Assembly (NCBI GenBank): GCA_902766985.1
Contig: CACXFP010000246.1
Span: 1 to 7,777, forward strand
DNA: 7,777 nucleotides
Direction: 5' to 3'
Source of the DNA: an uncultured Bacteroidia bacterium
GTDB taxonomy: Bacteria > Bacteroidota > Bacteroidia > Bacteroidales > UBA932
Shown: piece by piece, positions 6,127-7,777 of the stretch
Numbering within the stretch: position 1 is the first letter of the stretch
Layout: each line of letters begins with the position of its first letter
Made by a program: the position numbers and the translations under genes
The notes under the pieces: model-generated
Seen by the model: the letters and a program-made list of their open reading frames with translations, nothing else
What the model was told of the DNA's origin: nothing
Database searches by the model: none

Positions 6127-6714
6127 ATGAAGGAGACAGTTTCGAAATCCATAATATGGAACAAGGCTGGCATATCGGCCATTCCTATGGCCCTAGTACC
6201 CATTCTGTATTCGATTGTTACAAGGTTGCTTTCCGGTGCGGGAAGCGCTGAGGCGGCTTTCGGTTCCTCCCTCCTGTCGGGAGTGCTGTGGATGGTGAAA
6301 CTTGTCCTTTGCATATGGATGATGGCCTGGGCGATGAGAAGGCTCGCTGCCGGATATGACGGTGTAACCAACAGGGACACATTCCATTACGGAGTTGCCA
6401 TAGCCCTGTTTTCAGCCATTCTCGTATCGGCGTGGTCCCTTGCGGACATGGTGCTGATACATCCGGAATTCTGGCAAGAGCAGCTGAACGACACCATCAG
6501 GCAACTCTCACCCATGCTTGATTCAAATTCACAGGAAGCTCTTTCGAGGATGGAAGGCTCTTTCCCCACCATTTCATTTTTCACGACCCTCATCTACTGT
6601 TTCCTCTATGGGACCGTGCTCTCCTCCATCCTTTCCCGCAACATTCCCCGGCAGGATCCTTTTGCTGGTTTCAGGGACGGGGCCGGAGACAATAATGACG
6701 TTGACAATCAATGA
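6127..6714 (+). CDS. DUF4199-like membrane protein
   Basis: This 195-residue integral membrane protein has four predicted hydrophobic helices at about 14-36, 47-71, 86-110 and 147-170. A polar, amphipathic stretch lies between helices 3 and 4 (111-146), and the C-terminal tail from 171 is charged and rich in D, N and G. Length, helix layout and position directly before a GT2 glycosyltransferase fit the DUF4199 family of Bacteroidota. That family call rests on overall pattern, not on a catalytic motif. No enzymatic residues stand out. The stop overlaps the start of the next gene (ATGA), so the two are co-translated. It may act together with, or help place, the downstream glycosyltransferase, but its function is unknown. 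No Shine-Dalgarno sequence precedes the ATG. Confidence 0.85.
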   Translation: MKETVSKSIIWNKAGISAIPMALVPILYSIVTRLLSGAGSAEAAFGSSLLSGVLWMVKLVLCIWMMAWAMRRLAAGYDGVTNRDTFHYGVAIALFSAILVSAWSLADMVLIHPEFWQEQLNDTIRQLSPMLDSNSQEALSRMEGSFPTISFFTTLIYCFLYGTVLSSILSRNIPRQDPFAGFRDGAGDNNDVDNQ

Positions 6715-7682
6715 CCGATATGACATACCCTCTTGACCTTTCGATAGTTATTCCACTTTACAACGAAAAGGAATCCCTTCCCGAACTTGTCGCCTGGATA
6801 GAAAAGGTGATGAATGAGAACGGATACTCATACGAGATAATAATGGTCGATGACGGCAGCCGCGACGGTTCCTGGGAAACCATCAAGGAGCTGTCGGCAG
6901 CCAATCCTTCCATCAGGGGTATTTCGTTCAGACGGAATTACGGAAAAAGCGCGGCCCTGTTCTGCGGATTCGAGCAGGCGGAAGGCAAGGTTGTTGCTAC
7001 CATGGATGCAGACTTGCAGGACTCCCCGGAGGAAATTCCGGAGATGTACAGGATGGTGACCGAAGATGGATGGGATGTGGTTTCCGGATGGAAACAGCAC
7101 AGGGTTGACAACGCCCTCACTAAGAACCTGCCTTCAAAGCTTTATAACGCCACAGCCAGGAGGATTACCGGCATCAAGCTGCACGACATGAACTGCGGGC
7201 TTAAAGTCTACCGCAGTGAAGTCGTGAAGAATATAGAGGTCTACGGGGAAATGCACCGCTACATCCCCTATCTCGCAAAGAACGCCGGATTTGACAAGAT
7301 CACAGAGAAACCTGTACATCATCAGAAGAGGAAATACGGAACGACCAAATTCGGAGTGGAAAGGTTCGTCAACGGTTTCCTCGACCTGCTTTCCCTGTGG
7401 TTCCTCAGCGTATTCGGCAAAAAACCCATGCATCTCTTCGGCTTCGGAGGGATCCTGATGTTCCTCACCGGATTCATCATGGCCTTGTGGATCATCGTCG
7501 CAAAACTTGTTCACCAGGCCAATGGTGTGCGTTTCAGGGCGGTTACAGACCAGCCCCTGTTCTATCTGGCCCTCGTAGCGCTTATCCTCGGAGCCATGTT
7601 CTTCCTCGCCGGCTTCATATGCGAGATGGTGTCCCGCAACTCTGCCGAGCGCAACCACTACAACATCAAAGAGCGTCTCTAA
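6711..7682 (+). CDS. GT2 polyprenyl-phosphate glycosyltransferase (DPM1/GtrB/ArnC-like)
   Basis: This 323-residue enzyme has a cytoplasmic GT-A domain followed by two membrane helices. The fold starts at SIVIPLYNEKES (11-22). VDDGSRDGS at 46-54 binds the nucleotide sugar and DADLQDSPEE at 99-108 holds the metal-binding D-x-D. HDMNCGLKVY (158-167) and the RKYGTTKFG segment (207-215) are typical of the DPM1/GtrB/ArnC group. Membrane helices lie at about 240-265 and 283-306. Such enzymes move a sugar from a nucleotide donor to undecaprenyl phosphate for later use on the outer face of the membrane, in O-antigen, lipid A or protein modification. The sugar cannot be told from sequence. The ATG at 6711 overlaps the previous stop by 4 nt. 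An in-frame ATG three codons later (Met4) is an alternative start. Confidence 0.93.
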   Translation: MTDMTYPLDLSIVIPLYNEKESLPELVAWIEKVMNENGYSYEIIMVDDGSRDGSWETIKELSAANPSIRGISFRRNYGKSAALFCGFEQAEGKVVATMDADLQDSPEEIPEMYRMVTEDGWDVVSGWKQHRVDNALTKNLPSKLYNATARRITGIKLHDMNCGLKVYRSEVVKNIEVYGEMHRYIPYLAKNAGFDKITEKPVHHQKRKYGTTKFGVERFVNGFLDLLSLWFLSVFGKKPMHLFGFGGILMFLTGFIMALWIIVAKLVHQANGVRFRAVTDQPLFYLALVALILGAMFFLAGFICEMVSRNSAERNHYNIKERL

Positions 7683-7709
7683 CAGGACATTACTTCCGTC
7701 AGGTGATGG

Positions 7710-7735
7710 CCATGGAGGACCTTGTCCACCCATGG
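7710..7735. other. Hairpin after the glycosyltransferase gene
   Basis: CCATGG (7710-7715) pairs with CCATGG (7730-7735). An inner GGAC/GTCC stem (7717-7720 with 7724-7727) closes on a 3-nt loop. No T-tract follows on either strand, so it does not look like an intrinsic terminator. It begins 28 nt after the glycosyltransferase stop and may protect the 3' end of the transcript. Confidence 0.4.
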
Positions 7736-7741
7736 TCAAAA

Positions 7742-7777
7742 TGGGAGGGGCCCGCCGCGGAGCGGTGGGAGGGACGG
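7742..7777. repeat. GC-rich palindromic repeat, cut by the window edge
   Basis: TGGGAGGG occurs at 7742-7749 and again at 7766-7773, a 24-nt period. Between and across them CCCGCCGC (7751-7758) pairs with GCGGTGGG (7762-7769), an 8-bp stem with one G-T wobble and a GGA loop. Composition is much richer in G and C than the neighbouring genes. This looks like an interspersed intergenic repeat of the REP kind that continues past the window; its copy number is unknown. Confidence 0.5.

Noticed and set aside
6033..6380. Minus-strand frame of 115 codons upstream of thrS
   Set aside because: It overlaps the divergent promoters and the DUF4199 gene in antisense and has no family pattern.
7134..7739. 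Open frame of 201 codons on the minus strand
   Set aside because: It is antisense to the GT2 gene and is rich in E, H and D, as expected from reading the opposite strand of membrane-protein codons.

Overview
The window looks like chromosomal housekeeping DNA from a member of the Bacteroidota, most likely the order Bacteroidales. Four things point there: the gene order rpmB-rpmG-DUF4295(bL38)-ftsY, a long-insert type I signal peptidase, a DUF4199 gene coupled to a GT2 glycosyltransferase, and three perfect copies of the Bacteroidota -7 promoter motif TAnnTTTG (all TATCTTTG). Start regions mostly lack strong Shine-Dalgarno sequences, as expected for this phylum. I cannot name the genus.

Layout, left to right. 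(1) 1-564, minus: 5' part of ftsY (SRP receptor), running off the left edge, with its own -7 element. (2) 614-651: rho-independent terminator closing the operon on its right. (3) 674-1294, minus: rpmB, rpmG and the small ribosomal protein bL38/DUF4295, transcribed from a promoter near 1335-1367. (4) 1383-5998, minus: thrS-infC-rpmI-rplT-lepB, a translation cluster with signal peptidase I attached at its end. (5) 5999-6126: a 128-bp divergent control region with two back-to-back TATCTTTG elements and a palindrome-rich thrS leader. (6) 6127-7682, plus: a four-helix DUF4199 membrane protein overlapping by 4 nt a polyprenyl-phosphate-type GT2 glycosyltransferase. (7) 7683-7777: non-coding, with a hairpin and a GC-rich palindromic repeat cut by the window edge.

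The leftward genes serve protein synthesis and export: threonyl-tRNA synthetase, initiation factor 3, five 50S proteins, the SRP receptor that docks ribosomes at the membrane, and the peptidase that removes signal peptides. The rightward pair is an envelope module.

The best find is infC. Its reading frame has no ATG, GTG or TTG at any position that would keep the conserved N-terminal domain. The only good start is ATC at 3997-3999, eight nucleotides after GGAGG, the strongest Shine-Dalgarno-like sequence before any gene here. This suggests IF3 autoregulation by start-codon discrimination in a phylum that normally ignores Shine-Dalgarno sequences. Other points are mutually exclusive hairpins in the thrS leader, an inverted-repeat divergent promoter, a structured rpmI-rplT spacer, and a lepB that begins with GTG in the same frame as rplT, two codons after its stop. 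I see no mobile element, CRISPR array, tRNA or rRNA, and no clearly new multi-gene system.
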